A stretch of 64,000 bases of DNA, taken from assembly GCA_947167075.1 (NCBI GenBank), contig CAMVGR010000008.1:1-64000 (forward strand), written 5' to 3'. Positions 26,329-34,145 of the stretch are shown here, piece by piece. This DNA comes from an uncultured Bacteroidales bacterium. Lineage in GTDB: Bacteria; Bacteroidota; Bacteroidia; Bacteroidales; P3. A program made the position numbers and the translations under genes. Below the pieces are notes generated by a model. The model was not told the origin of the DNA. It did not search any database and saw nothing but the letters and a program-made list of their open reading frames with translations. Position 1 is the stretch's first letter, and every line of letters begins with the position of its first letter.

Positions 26329-27404
26329 GGGTTCAATACGGATTTGACTTCGTCGACGATTTGTTGACAACGCTTGCGGGTCATCTTTGTGTTCATGCCT
26401 ACGGTGATCATGTCTTCGTCGCTGGGCATCCCTTTGAAGTTGACGGTGGTGGCATGTTCGCCGAGCGTCTGGTCGTTGGTGAGGTCGTAGGCAGGAGACA
26501 GTTCCCATCGACCGTCTCGGCAGATAAAGCTGAAGTTGCGGGCATGGTCGTCGTAGTTGCGGGCATAGTGGTTGAAGACCATACGGCGAAACTGCTGCTC
26601 GACAGCATCGGGCGACTGGGTGAGATAGCCTGTGAGTTGCAACAGGCTGTGGTAGTCCATCTTGGGTGGGGTAAGAGGTTCGTTGAGCAGGCCGCTGGCG
26701 GTGGCCACATGCAGCCGCTCGCCGTGCTCGTCAAGGTCGAAGCGCCGTGTGGCGAAATACTTTCCTTCCATTAGCTTGAATTCCGGAACGTCGATGCCTG
26801 CCTGCCTCGCCAGCTCATTGTAATGGTACTCCTGCTGCCCAATGTCGGCAGGGTCGAAGTGGTGGCGGAATTTGACGAGCCAGTGTCCTTCCGCGTCGCT
26901 GTACAGGCATTTGGGACGCGCTCCGCCCGAATTGCCGCTCCCTGCCATCAGGATTTCACTGCCTTCGTCGGTCTTTTCGGAAAGCACTTCTAGAGCCAAT
27001 GCTTGCATGTTATCGAGAGGAAGCGACGTTGTGTTCCCTGCAAGTTTACTCTCTGGAACATAGCATAAAGCACCCATGCCGGAGGTGCCGACGATACTCA
27101 GTCGTTGTACGGGTGTCAGGCTGCTGTAGTCGATGCTCTCGCGTCGAAGTACCTTGCGGAGCAGGTATTCACCATAACCGCCGGGAAGACTGTCTTCGAA
27201 CACACCGAAGTTGCCCCTGAAAGGCTGCCATTGGGCGGAGAAAAGCCCGGTTTTGAGTGGCAGATGCAGCGGCGAGATGGAGAAGCCCTCGCGTAGCCAG
27301 ATGGTGTCGTACTCGAACTGGCAGCACGAATGGTTGCCCATCGATAGGGTGCCGACCTTGTGGCCATGATACATCACGTTGACATGTCGGATGTTGATGG
27401 TCAT
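26325..27404 (-). CDS. HipA-like serine/threonine kinase toxin
   Basis: A 359-residue single-polypeptide HipA. The N-terminal subdomain (about 1-110) has FSISPLHLPL and GNFGVFEDSLPGGYGEYLL. The kinase part has AGSGNSGGARPK (about 154-165, the Gly-rich nucleotide loop), NYDDHARNFSF (about 283-293, catalytic Asp and metal-binding Asn) and LSPAYDL (about 302-308, DFG-like Asp). Family members phosphorylate aminoacyl-tRNA synthetases and are neutralised by a HipB. ATGA overlap with the antitoxin gene upstream fits an antitoxin-first operon. The active-site residues appear intact. Confidence 0.9.
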   Translation of the reverse strand: MTINIRHVNVMYHGHKVGTLSMGNHSCCQFEYDTIWLREGFSISPLHLPLKTGLFSAQWQPFRGNFGVFEDSLPGGYGEYLLRKVLRRESIDYSSLTPVQRLSIVGTSGMGALCYVPESKLAGNTTSLPLDNMQALALEVLSEKTDEGSEILMAGSGNSGGARPKCLYSDAEGHWLVKFRHHFDPADIGQQEYHYNELARQAGIDVPEFKLMEGKYFATRRFDLDEHGERLHVATASGLLNEPLTPPKMDYHSLLQLTGYLTQSPDAVEQQFRRMVFNHYARNYDDHARNFSFICRDGRWELSPAYDLTNDQTLGEHATTVNFKGMPSDEDMITVGMNTKMTRKRCQQIVDEVKSVLNP

Positions 27405-27712
27405 ACGCCGCGTTTCCTTGTCTTGTTTTTGTTGATCTCCAGCAGTTCCTCCATGGTGTCGTATTTGGGCTCGGAAAGCAGCTGCATCACCTCTTCGGAA
27501 TACCCCAAGGCTTTCGCCAGTTTGACGTACGACTCGAGCGAGATGGCATGCTTCAGTTCAAAGCGCTGTATGGTCGATGCAGGCACTCCGCTCATGGCCG
27601 CCAGGCTTTTGGTGGAAATCTTTTTCTCCAAACGCCGGGCACGCAGGTTCTCAGCCATGCGTTGCATGGTTATCTGTATCGGGTAGGGATCAAAGGTATA
27701 TTCATTGTGCAT
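27401..27712 (-). CDS. HipB-like XRE-family antitoxin/repressor
   Basis: 103 residues. A Cro/C1-type helix-turn-helix lies at about residues 20-75 (AENLRARRLEKKISTKSLAA, GVPASTIQRFE), with a basic C-terminal tail (NKNKTRKRGV). It precedes and overlaps the hipA-like gene by 4 bp. The ATG at 27712 lies inside an operator-like palindrome; a start at internal Met16 or Met19 would leave the operator fully upstream and is possible. It should repress its own operon and restrain the kinase. Confidence 0.85.
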   Translation of the reverse strand: MHNEYTFDPYPIQITMQRMAENLRARRLEKKISTKSLAAMSGVPASTIQRFELKHAISLESYVKLAKALGYSEEVMQLLSEPKYDTMEELLEINKNKTRKRGV

Positions 27713-27724
27713 AATATCTTATGC
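27709..27724. promoter_or_regulatory. Proximal operator-like palindrome
   Basis: GCATA-N6-TATGC inverted repeat at the start of the hipB-like gene. The same half-sites with the same spacing recur at 27749-27766, with centres 41 bp apart, close to four helical turns, as expected for cooperative repressor binding. Confidence 0.65.
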
Positions 27725-27748
27725 TTAAATCGTCGGATTTGGTATTTG

Positions 27749-27766
27749 CGCATATTATGTTATGCG
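27749..27766. promoter_or_regulatory. Distal operator-like palindrome
   Basis: CGCATA-N6-TATGCG, a perfect 6-bp inverted repeat with a 6-bp spacer, upstream of the hipB-like gene on the minus strand. Confidence 0.65.
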
Positions 27767-27799
27767 TAACATCTGCGTAGTACGTGTGATATGATTATT

Positions 27800-27832
27800 T
27801 CATATCCGGTTCCGGCTGTTGAGGTTGTTCAT
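27800..27832 (-). pseudogene. Very short GT2 5'-end fragment
   Basis: About 20 bp (TCCGGTTCCGGCTGTTGAGG area) match the relic at 26285-26310 on the other side of the toxin-antitoxin pair; translated it gives NLNSRNRI against NLNNRNEI. Too short to be certain, but its position opposite the other fragment is suggestive of insertion into a glycosyltransferase gene. Confidence 0.35.
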
Positions 27833-27845
27833 GGTGTTGTGTTTG

Positions 27846-28589
27846 TTATCGTCTCACTCGGTGTCCGCCATCGTCTGTCAGTCCGCCGTAGCTGGCCGCC
27901 GCCTCTTGCAGGGCCTCCTCGGTGGTGAACTGCCGGTAGTAGCGGCAGTGGGTGACGGCCGTCTGCGTCGAGCAGCGGTCGCCGTTTATGCGCACCAGCG
28001 CCCAGCCTTTCATCTCATCGGCGAACTCGTCGCCAATCAGCGCCAGGCCATCGGCCGTATCTGTCAGCTCGTCGGGCATCACCTCGCGTCGGCTGAAGTA
28101 CACCAGCGGTTTCCATCTGATATCTTGAGTCAGCGTGTAAAGTATCAGTTTGTCGCCTCGGCGCAGGCTGTCGCGGGTCAGGTCGGTGACGAGTGCCATT
28201 CTGCCGTCTACCTCGCCGAGGTGTTGTTTCACGGTGGGCAACGGGCCTTCGCTCACCGGCATCTCGGGCAGCAGCAGTGTTGCGCCGTCCAACCGCCCGC
28301 GTTGTGGCAGAAAGACCACCTCCGTGCGGTGCATCAGGCTCAGGAAGCGCGCATAGGCTGTCGGCTGGGCGGGAAACAGGGGTGCACCGGCATATTTCAG
28401 TGCCGACCACAGCCGGGTGCTGTGCAGCATCTGCTGGCGGGCTATGAACTGCTTGCGTGTGCGTCGCTTGGGTTGGTAGCTCGTCGCTGGCCGTGCCACG
28501 ACCTCCCCGTTGCGGAGATACAGCGTGATGCCGCTCTGCTTCATCCTTCCAGTGATAATCACACCGTTGACTTTGTTCTTCCTGGCCAT
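27846..28589 (-). CDS. Hypothetical protein, Bacteroidales accessory family
   Basis: A 247-residue basic protein starting MARKNKVNGVIITGRMKQSG. The first 90 residues are rich in Arg/Lys/Gln (SYQPKRRTRKQFIARQQMLH) followed by a helix (LWSALKYAG); the C-terminal part alternates short beta strands and charged turns and contains LRRGDKLILYTLTQD. No catalytic motif, signal peptide or membrane segment is visible. I do not recognise a function. It lies alone between the toxin-antitoxin pair and a GT4 relic. Confidence 0.6.
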   Translation of the reverse strand: MARKNKVNGVIITGRMKQSGITLYLRNGEVVARPATSYQPKRRTRKQFIARQQMLHSTRLWSALKYAGAPLFPAQPTAYARFLSLMHRTEVVFLPQRGRLDGATLLLPEMPVSEGPLPTVKQHLGEVDGRMALVTDLTRDSLRRGDKLILYTLTQDIRWKPLVYFSRREVMPDELTDTADGLALIGDEFADEMKGWALVRINGDRCSTQTAVTHCRYYRQFTTEEALQEAAASYGGLTDDGGHRVRR

Positions 28590-28705
28590 ATTGAAAGGTT
28601 ATATTAATATTTGGATTCCGCAAGGACTGTCTTCTGATCGGTGGGGGGGGGCTTTGGGTGATAGGACAGGCCTTGCCTCGTTCCTGCTCTACTGTCGCCA
28701 TCACC

Positions 28706-28749
28706 GTTCGACCATAGTTCAACCATAGTTCGACCATTGTTTAACCATT
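28706..28749. repeat. 11-bp-period array (GTTCGACCATA type)
   Basis: Four consecutive 11-mers: GTTCGACCATA, GTTCAACCATA, GTTCGACCATT, GTTTAACCATT. Immediately after, TTGATGGTCGAAC provides the inverted motif. It has the same period as the arrays at 38656, 44917, 54768 and 62777 but a different unit sequence. Confidence 0.7.
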
Positions 28750-28874
28750 CTTGATGGTCGAACGACGGTTAATATATTGTCCATCGACGGTTCCAGGGGT
28801 GGTGTTACCTGCTTGTTGATACAAGGTTGTAGTGGTGTATATCCACGGTCTACGTTGCATGGAGTTTTTGTTCA

Positions 28875-29063
28875 TCAAAGGATGGTTCGATATGCTTCAG
28901 ACAGCATTTGAGCACTTTTCTCCCATGAGAATTGCTTTGCTCTTTCATGCCCTCGGGCGATGAGCGTATTCCTATCTTCCAATGAACTACGCACGAGGGT
29001 GTCGATGTGTTCCGCCAGATCACCCCGGCGGTTAATGTCGAAGTAGATGGCGGCAACGCCTCC
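28875..29063 (-). pseudogene. C-terminal relic of a GT4 glycosyltransferase
   Basis: In the minus frame ending at a stop at 28875 the DNA encodes GGVAAIYFD, then LAEHIDTLV, RNTLIARGHERAKQFSWEKS and AQMLSEAYR. This is the characteristic tail of family 4 glycosyltransferases. An in-frame TAA directly precedes GGVA and no N-terminal domain is found upstream, so only the last 62 codons remain. Confidence 0.75.
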
Positions 29064-29096
29064 TTACCTCTCACTTAGCGAAAGGTTAGACTTTGG

Positions 29097-29792
29097 TTAG
29101 AGTTGGACGGTATCATTGTCAGATTGACTATATGTATTTATAAAAGAGTCAATATCAAAAAAATGTTTCTCAACATCTTTGAGTTTTTCATCATCAAAGT
29201 TCCACCATTTTATTCTCATTAAACATTCTATTTGTTCTTGAGAAAGGCGATGTTTTATAACTCTGATTGGGCATCCGACAGCTACAGCGTAGGGAGGAAT
29301 ATCTTTTGAAACTACAGCCCCAGCACCGATAACAGCCCCGTCTCCAATAGTTACTCCGTCAAGAATCGTTACATTTGCCCCGATGAAAACGTCATTCCCA
29401 ATGACGATTGGTTTCCTCTCCTCGATTTTATCTTCGGATGAAAGAGTCATTCCGTTCTGCTGCATGGTAGAGTAGAACATGGGGGCCGTACTTATTCCGT
29501 TGGTAGGATGGATTCCCCATCCGCATAAGAGGTTAGGCCCAATGGAACAGAATTTCCCGATAGTAGTCATAGAAATGATTGAGTTCGGTGCGATGTATGT
29601 GTAGTCGCCAATGGTACAATTGGATATGCAATGTCGTGAGTATAATTTTACGTTTTTACCCACGTTGACATTTGCCTGCCAGTCGCCCAATATGTCCCAA
29701 TGCAGGTTTTGCCGCAGTATGGATAGTTCAGGAACGCTCTTTCGGACGATATATCGGATGGCTTTCTTTAAATAATCTTTTAATGTGCTCAT
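29097..29792 (-). CDS. Hexapeptide acetyltransferase (CatB/NeuD-related fold)
   Basis: A 231-residue left-handed beta-helix enzyme. Repeats run from about 50 to 185 (CTIGDYTYIAPNSIIS, TTIGKFCSIGPNLLCGWGIH, VIGNDVFIGANVTILDGVTI, VIGAGAVVSKDIPPYAVAVG). WGIHPTN supplies a candidate catalytic His. Placed in the AT-rich block with the nonulosonic acid genes, it may O-acetylate sialic acid or another sugar. It overlaps the upstream gene by 4 bp. Confidence 0.82.
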   Translation of the reverse strand: MSTLKDYLKKAIRYIVRKSVPELSILRQNLHWDILGDWQANVNVGKNVKLYSRHCISNCTIGDYTYIAPNSIISMTTIGKFCSIGPNLLCGWGIHPTNGISTAPMFYSTMQQNGMTLSSEDKIEERKPIVIGNDVFIGANVTILDGVTIGDGAVIGAGAVVSKDIPPYAVAVGCPIRVIKHRLSQEQIECLMRIKWWNFDDEKLKDVEKHFFDIDSFINTYSQSDNDTVQL

Positions 29793-30679
29793 TTCAGTTT
29801 CTTTCTTTCAAAAACGTTTATCCATGAGTATTCGCTGGCGTTAAATACTTTGAGCCCTTTGTAATCGGCATATTGTTTCAAGTCGTAAAAGTATTCGAAC
29901 ATTCTACCAAAAGCATAGATGTACTCGTGGAGTTTCCAGTCGGAGCGTATACGGCCTCGTTTGTCATCGAAAAGGTTTTTGTCGGAATAGATGTCTTTGT
30001 TATTGTAGAAATGGCGGTCGATTGAGAAAAGTTCGTTTGTTTCTTGGTCAATACGGATATCCTCGAGTGATGACATGTCAACACCAACAAGATATGTTTC
30101 TGGATAACCCCAGTACAACGACAGATAAATGGCAACATTCATCACATTTTGATAGGGGGGGCAGACATAGTTCTTGTCCCATGCTTCATATTTTGACATG
30201 TTGCCAGTGTCCTGTTCATTGGTAAGATAGTATATGATGTGAATGTTGCTATTCTCTTTTAGAGAGGATAATAGTTGGGCGTTTTTTGCCGCATAGGGAA
30301 CAATTAAATCTAGCGGCCATGTTGTTTTTTTTATGAGTGATTCGAATAAAGTAGCAATCGATTGTTTTTGATTGTCAGGAACGTCGAAAAATGCAGGGTC
30401 GGCAAATAGGTAAATGTTTGGCTGCAATTGTTCGTAAAAATCCGATGAGGCAAAAAAGTTGGCGGCGATACGGTCGTTTTTTGTAATCTCGTCTTTGTAT
30501 AGCTCTACTGTTTTCGTCAATGATGGACCATTCCCAATCAATATCATTTTGTTTGAGTGATGTTGGATTTGGGGCAAGGGACTCTCGACCAAATGGGGTA
30601 TGTGTATCCTCCGTTTTCTCCGCAGCAGTTTGGGAATGATTGGTGGAACAAATAGTTTTATTATTTTTTTTAAACGCAT
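29789..30679 (-). CDS. Putative sialyl/nonulosonic acid transferase (GT42/DUF115-like)
   Basis: A 296-residue protein. MILIGNGPSLTKT near residue 44 is the nucleotide-binding start shared by GT42 sialyltransferases (Cst type) and DUF115 proteins. ANFFASSDFYEQLQPNIYLF and MNVAIYLSLYWGYPETYLVG followed by VDMS match the order of blocks in Cst enzymes. Position directly downstream of the CMP-sugar synthetase favours a CMP-sialic acid-dependent transferase. DUF115-type function remains an alternative. A basic N-terminal stretch could bind the membrane surface. Confidence 0.55.
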   Translation of the reverse strand: MRLKKIIKLFVPPIIPKLLRRKRRIHIPHLVESPLPQIQHHSNKMILIGNGPSLTKTVELYKDEITKNDRIAANFFASSDFYEQLQPNIYLFADPAFFDVPDNQKQSIATLFESLIKKTTWPLDLIVPYAAKNAQLLSSLKENSNIHIIYYLTNEQDTGNMSKYEAWDKNYVCPPYQNVMNVAIYLSLYWGYPETYLVGVDMSSLEDIRIDQETNELFSIDRHFYNNKDIYSDKNLFDDKRGRIRSDWKLHEYIYAFGRMFEYFYDLKQYADYKGLKVFNASEYSWINVFERKKLK

Positions 30680-31836
30680 TACAGCTTGTTTAGAATGTGT
30701 TCTATGAGTTCTCGTACACAGCCATCTCCGCCTTTTTTCGTTGTTATGTGTATTCCGGGAATGGCTTTAATCGTCTCGTCAGCATCTGATGGACAAGCGG
30801 CAAATCCTACGTTTAGCAGGAGTTCTTTGCAGTTGATGTCATCTCCTATATAAGCTACCTCATTCAACGAAATTCCCATTGAGTGGCATATTTCTTTTGC
30901 GGCTGAGAGTTTTCCTCCATCTCGTTTGCCTTGATAGAGGTAGTCAATGTTGAGTTTTCTTGCCCGGTTTGTTACAATTTTGGTTGTTTCGGATGTGATG
31001 AACCCTGTTTTTATGCCAGCTTGCTGAAGCAATCTTAGCCCCATTCCGTCTTTGGTGTTGAATTTCTTTAATTCATCTCCATTTTCAGAGTAGTACATGC
31101 CTGCATCGGTAAGAACGCCATCTACATCCGTCAAGAATAGTTTAATCTGTTGGGATAAAGCCTTTTTTGACAGAACGTGTTTTCTCATTAATTGTTCGAG
31201 AATTGTCCAGTCGTCAGGTTCATCAATCTCGAAGGCTGTATATTCCGGCATTTCATAGATGCCGATTTTTCCACTCAAGCGATTTTTGTCCCTAAGTATA
31301 TTACTTATTGTGTTGATATAGAACGCCCCGTTCTCCATCAGCATGCCGGAAAAATCTTGTCTACGCGGCCGTTTTTTGTAATCATAGTTTACGCTACGGC
31401 CATCCTCGTTCCAGTAGAAACGGCGGTTGCGCACGCATGTTAGTATGCTGTCATATTCTCCTTTGTGAAAGATTTTTAAGGCCTCTGTAAAATGTTTGGT
31501 CTCTGTCAGTGGCGAGGTTGCTTGAACAAGCATGAAGATATCGTCGTCATTACTATGGGCGTAATCGATATATTCAAGCATTACGCTTTCGGTGCTGGCG
31601 GTATCGGAGGCATTCTGAGCTGTTCGGCGGTACAAGTGTGTTTTTGTATATTTCTGTGATATTACTGTCGCCCAAATATCCTCGGAGTCAGTGGCCACCA
31701 CTATTTTGTCTACTGCCGGACATGCTTCTAGTGCCTCGATATTCCAGCATACTAAAGGCTTCCCACAGAAGGGCTTTATGTTCTTATGAGGTATGGATTT
31801 ACTACCTCCTCGGACGGGAATAAATGCAGTTACCAT
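30679..31836 (-). CDS. neuA: CMP-nonulosonate cytidylyltransferase fused to a KdsC-type HAD phosphatase
   Basis: A 385-residue bifunctional protein. Residues 1-225 are a cytidylyltransferase (FIPVRGGSKSIPHKN at 5-19, VQATSPLT at 104-111) that activates sialic or a related acid with CTP. Residues 230-385 are a HAD hydrolase of the KdsC group (FLTDVDGVLTD 234-244, TSETT, KRDGGKLSAAKEI, YIGDDINCKELL). The phosphatase may remove phosphate from a 9-phosphate product, or may be structural as in animal CMAS. The gene overlaps neuB by 7 bp. Confidence 0.9.
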   Translation of the reverse strand: MVTAFIPVRGGSKSIPHKNIKPFCGKPLVCWNIEALEACPAVDKIVVATDSEDIWATVISQKYTKTHLYRRTAQNASDTASTESVMLEYIDYAHSNDDDIFMLVQATSPLTETKHFTEALKIFHKGEYDSILTCVRNRRFYWNEDGRSVNYDYKKRPRRQDFSGMLMENGAFYINTISNILRDKNRLSGKIGIYEMPEYTAFEIDEPDDWTILEQLMRKHVLSKKALSQQIKLFLTDVDGVLTDAGMYYSENGDELKKFNTKDGMGLRLLQQAGIKTGFITSETTKIVTNRARKLNIDYLYQGKRDGGKLSAAKEICHSMGISLNEVAYIGDDINCKELLLNVGFAACPSDADETIKAIPGIHITTKKGGDGCVRELIEHILNKL

Positions 31837-32702
31837 TTAATTTGGTTCTTTTTCAATTTATTACGTTGGACTTTTTCTATGTCTAGAATGTCTTGGCTTT
31901 TGTATGTGAGCGCTTTCGCTACGGCGCGGCAGTCACGGGCAAGTTTACGGACTCCATCAGGCTCTAAGGATGCTGCATGGTCTGTGCCTTTCCATGTACG
32001 ATCAAGGGTATAGTGTCGTTCTATGAATTCTGCTCCAAGGGCTACGGCGGCTGCGTCGACGGCAATTCCTAAATGATGTCCGGAAAAACCTACGGCTTTT
32101 ACACGTTTCCCATATTGTTCTTTCATTCGCGTGATTTCCAATAGGCAAATGTCTTCGAAAGATACGGGGTATCCTGATGTACAATTGTATAAGACAACGT
32201 CTTTGGCTCGTCCGTTTTGCTCGAAGAGACTGACAATGTCTTCTTCTTCTGCTTTGCTGGTCATTCCGAAAGATAGATGGATTTCACCAGGAAAATTGTC
32301 GCAAAGATACTGTAACATGGGTTTGTTCAAGTTACATGCAGATGGTACTTTAATCATTCGAGGATTGAGAGTCGTTATCTCTTTGGCTGATGTTAAATCC
32401 CAGACTGAGGTGGAATATACGATGCCATTTTCTTCGCACCATGCTTTCAGTTGTTGATGCTGTTCGAGTGTGAATTCTAGAAATTCTCGATGTTCTCCAT
32501 AGGTTTTACCATAGGAATTGTCAGGATTGGGATGTGGTGCATTGTACTCTTCGGGAGATAATAATTCCTTATTGCATCTTTTCTGGAATTTGACAACATC
32601 TACTTTGCAATAGGTGGCTGCAATTTCTATCATCTCCTTTGCGATGTTGATATCCCCCTTGTGGTTGCAGCCTATCTCGGCTATGATGATGGGTGCTTTC
32701 AT
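31830..32702 (-). CDS. neuB: NeuB-type nonulosonic acid synthase lacking the SAF domain
   Basis: About 290 residues forming only the TIM-barrel of sialic acid synthases: IIIAEIGCNHKGDI, VDVVKFQKR, GKTYGEHREFLEF, YSTSVWDL, IKVPSACNLN, LSFGMTS, CTSGYP, GFSGHHLGI and IERHYTLDRTWKGTDHAASL are all in order. It condenses phosphoenolpyruvate with ManNAc, its 6-phosphate or a relative. Canonical NeuB proteins continue with an antifreeze-like SAF domain of about 60 residues; here the frame ends after the barrel and overlaps neuA. The ATG at 32702 is used; the further in-frame start codon is TTG. Confidence 0.88.
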   Translation of the reverse strand: MKAPIIIAEIGCNHKGDINIAKEMIEIAATYCKVDVVKFQKRCNKELLSPEEYNAPHPNPDNSYGKTYGEHREFLEFTLEQHQQLKAWCEENGIVYSTSVWDLTSAKEITTLNPRMIKVPSACNLNKPMLQYLCDNFPGEIHLSFGMTSKAEEEDIVSLFEQNGRAKDVVLYNCTSGYPVSFEDICLLEITRMKEQYGKRVKAVGFSGHHLGIAVDAAAVALGAEFIERHYTLDRTWKGTDHAASLEPDGVRKLARDCRAVAKALTYKSQDILDIEKVQRNKLKKNQIKW

Positions 32703-32713
32703 ATTTTGAACTA

Positions 32714-33985
32714 TCAAATATTAGTATCTGTCCATTTAATACTAAATTGAAACAAACCTGTTCGTGTGAATGATTTGCGAGAACCTTCCGTCAAGATATT
32801 TCTGATTTCGAATTGTAATGGACTTTCTTTCAAATCGATGGTGCCTCTGTTTGGAATGCCAATATCTATTCTCATATCATAAATTCCGGGTTTCAGATTG
32901 TTTGTTAAATAAAATTCTGTTCGATGGTATCCTTTTTCTCGATAGTTCAATAATTCAGGAGAACTATCGACATCCCATGTTGAAAATAATGGGATTGCGT
33001 CTTTGTATAAGACAAATGATATATTACTTCCTTTTAAGGGCTCTTTAATATAATATTCAACGACTATTTTTATTCTGTCGTTCATGTCAATGAGTTGGTC
33101 TGTTCTTTTCCCTTCAACCTGTATTTCAATACCAGTAATACATGCAGGTTTGGAATCGTTTACTTCCCAGTTTCTTTTCCGAATCGACAAATCAGATTGT
33201 GATATATATTGATCAATGACATTTTCCATATTTCCGGCACACTTGACTCTGCCATTTTCCAATAAAACACCATGTCGGCACAATGCTTTAATACTAGCCA
33301 TATTGTGGCTCACAAATAGCACTGTGCGGCCTTCGCCTTTGCTGACGTCTTGCATTTTGCCGATGGCTTTCTTCTGGAATTCGGCGTCGCCGACGGCGAG
33401 GACTTCGTCGACGACGAGGATCTCGGGGTCGAGGTGGGCGGCGACGGAGAAGCCGAGGCGCACCATCATGCCACTGCTGTAGCGCTTCACCGGGGTGTCG
33501 ATATAGCGTTCGCAGCCGCTGAAGTCGACTATCTCATCGAGCTTTTTGGTAATCTCGGCTTTGGTCATGCCGAGGATGGCGCCGTTCATGTAGATGTTCT
33601 CACGTCCTGTCATCTCAGGGTGGAAGCCGGTGCCGACCTCCAGCAAGCTACCTATACGGCCACGGGCGCGGATGGTGCCGGTGGTGGGGGCGGTGACCTT
33701 GGAGAGGATCTTCAGCAGGGTGCTCTTGCCGGCACCGTTCTTGCCGATGATGCCTACCACGTCGCCTTGCTCTACTTTGAAGTCGATGTCCTTCAGGGCC
33801 CAGACGTAGTCGCTCGTGCCCTTGCTGCTACGGTCGTTGGTCTCGCCGATGGTGAGGTAGGGGTCTTCCTTCCCTCGGATATTCATGGTCCACCAGCGTT
33901 TCATGTCGTGTGCAAGGGTGCCGGTGCCGACCATGCCCAAGCGGTAGAGCTTGCTAATATTGTTGAATTCTATTGCTGTCGCCAT
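32714..33985 (-). CDS. wzt: ABC transporter ATPase with C-terminal glycan-binding domain (Wzt)
   Basis: A 423-residue protein. Walker A GKNGAGKST (81-89), signature RYSSGM (168-173), Walker B ILVVDEVLAVGD (189-200) and H-loop SHNMAS follow the O-antigen/teichoic exporter pattern. Residues about 250-423 form the immunoglobulin-like Wzt domain that recognises the polymer end. The ATPase part is GC-rich (41 of 60 at 33421-33480) while the binding domain is AT-rich (19 of 60 at 32881-32940), so the glycan-specific domain seems to have been exchanged together with the neighbouring nonulosonate genes. Confidence 0.95.
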   Translation of the reverse strand: MATAIEFNNISKLYRLGMVGTGTLAHDMKRWWTMNIRGKEDPYLTIGETNDRSSKGTSDYVWALKDIDFKVEQGDVVGIIGKNGAGKSTLLKILSKVTAPTTGTIRARGRIGSLLEVGTGFHPEMTGRENIYMNGAILGMTKAEITKKLDEIVDFSGCERYIDTPVKRYSSGMMVRLGFSVAAHLDPEILVVDEVLAVGDAEFQKKAIGKMQDVSKGEGRTVLFVSHNMASIKALCRHGVLLENGRVKCAGNMENVIDQYISQSDLSIRKRNWEVNDSKPACITGIEIQVEGKRTDQLIDMNDRIKIVVEYYIKEPLKGSNISFVLYKDAIPLFSTWDVDSSPELLNYREKGYHRTEFYLTNNLKPGIYDMRIDIGIPNRGTIDLKESPLQFEIRNILTEGSRKSFTRTGLFQFSIKWTDTNI

Positions 33986-34145
33986 TTATCTCAATCAGTT
34001 TTTTTCTCAATCAGATTGTAAAAGAGTTGAAAAGATTTTATGTCTCAATCAGATTATAAAAGATTGTAAAAAGAAATTCTTATTGTTTTTTTAGTTTTGG
34101 TTGAGAATCAGATTCGGGTATGTTCAGCTAATTCGGTTAGAGATC
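33986..34145. repeat. Spacer with direct CTCAATCAGATTGTAAAAG repeats
   Basis: 33991, 34007-34027 and 34045-34074 carry full or partial copies of CTCAATCAGATTGTAAAAGA, the same motif as at 6279-6380. No gene is visible. Confidence 0.5.

Larger units (their letters stand above)
28590..29096. other. Gene-poor spacer with an 11-bp array and a GT4 relic
   Basis: About 500 bp containing a G-run near 28645, the periodic array at 28706-28749, its partial inverse near 28750-28765, and the glycosyltransferase relic at 28875-29063. The right edge (GGTTAGACTTTGGTTAGAG, 29084-29102) resembles 26172-26191 (GGTTAGAAAAAAGTTAGAG), so similar short repeats lie at both ends of the accessory block. Confidence 0.5.
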
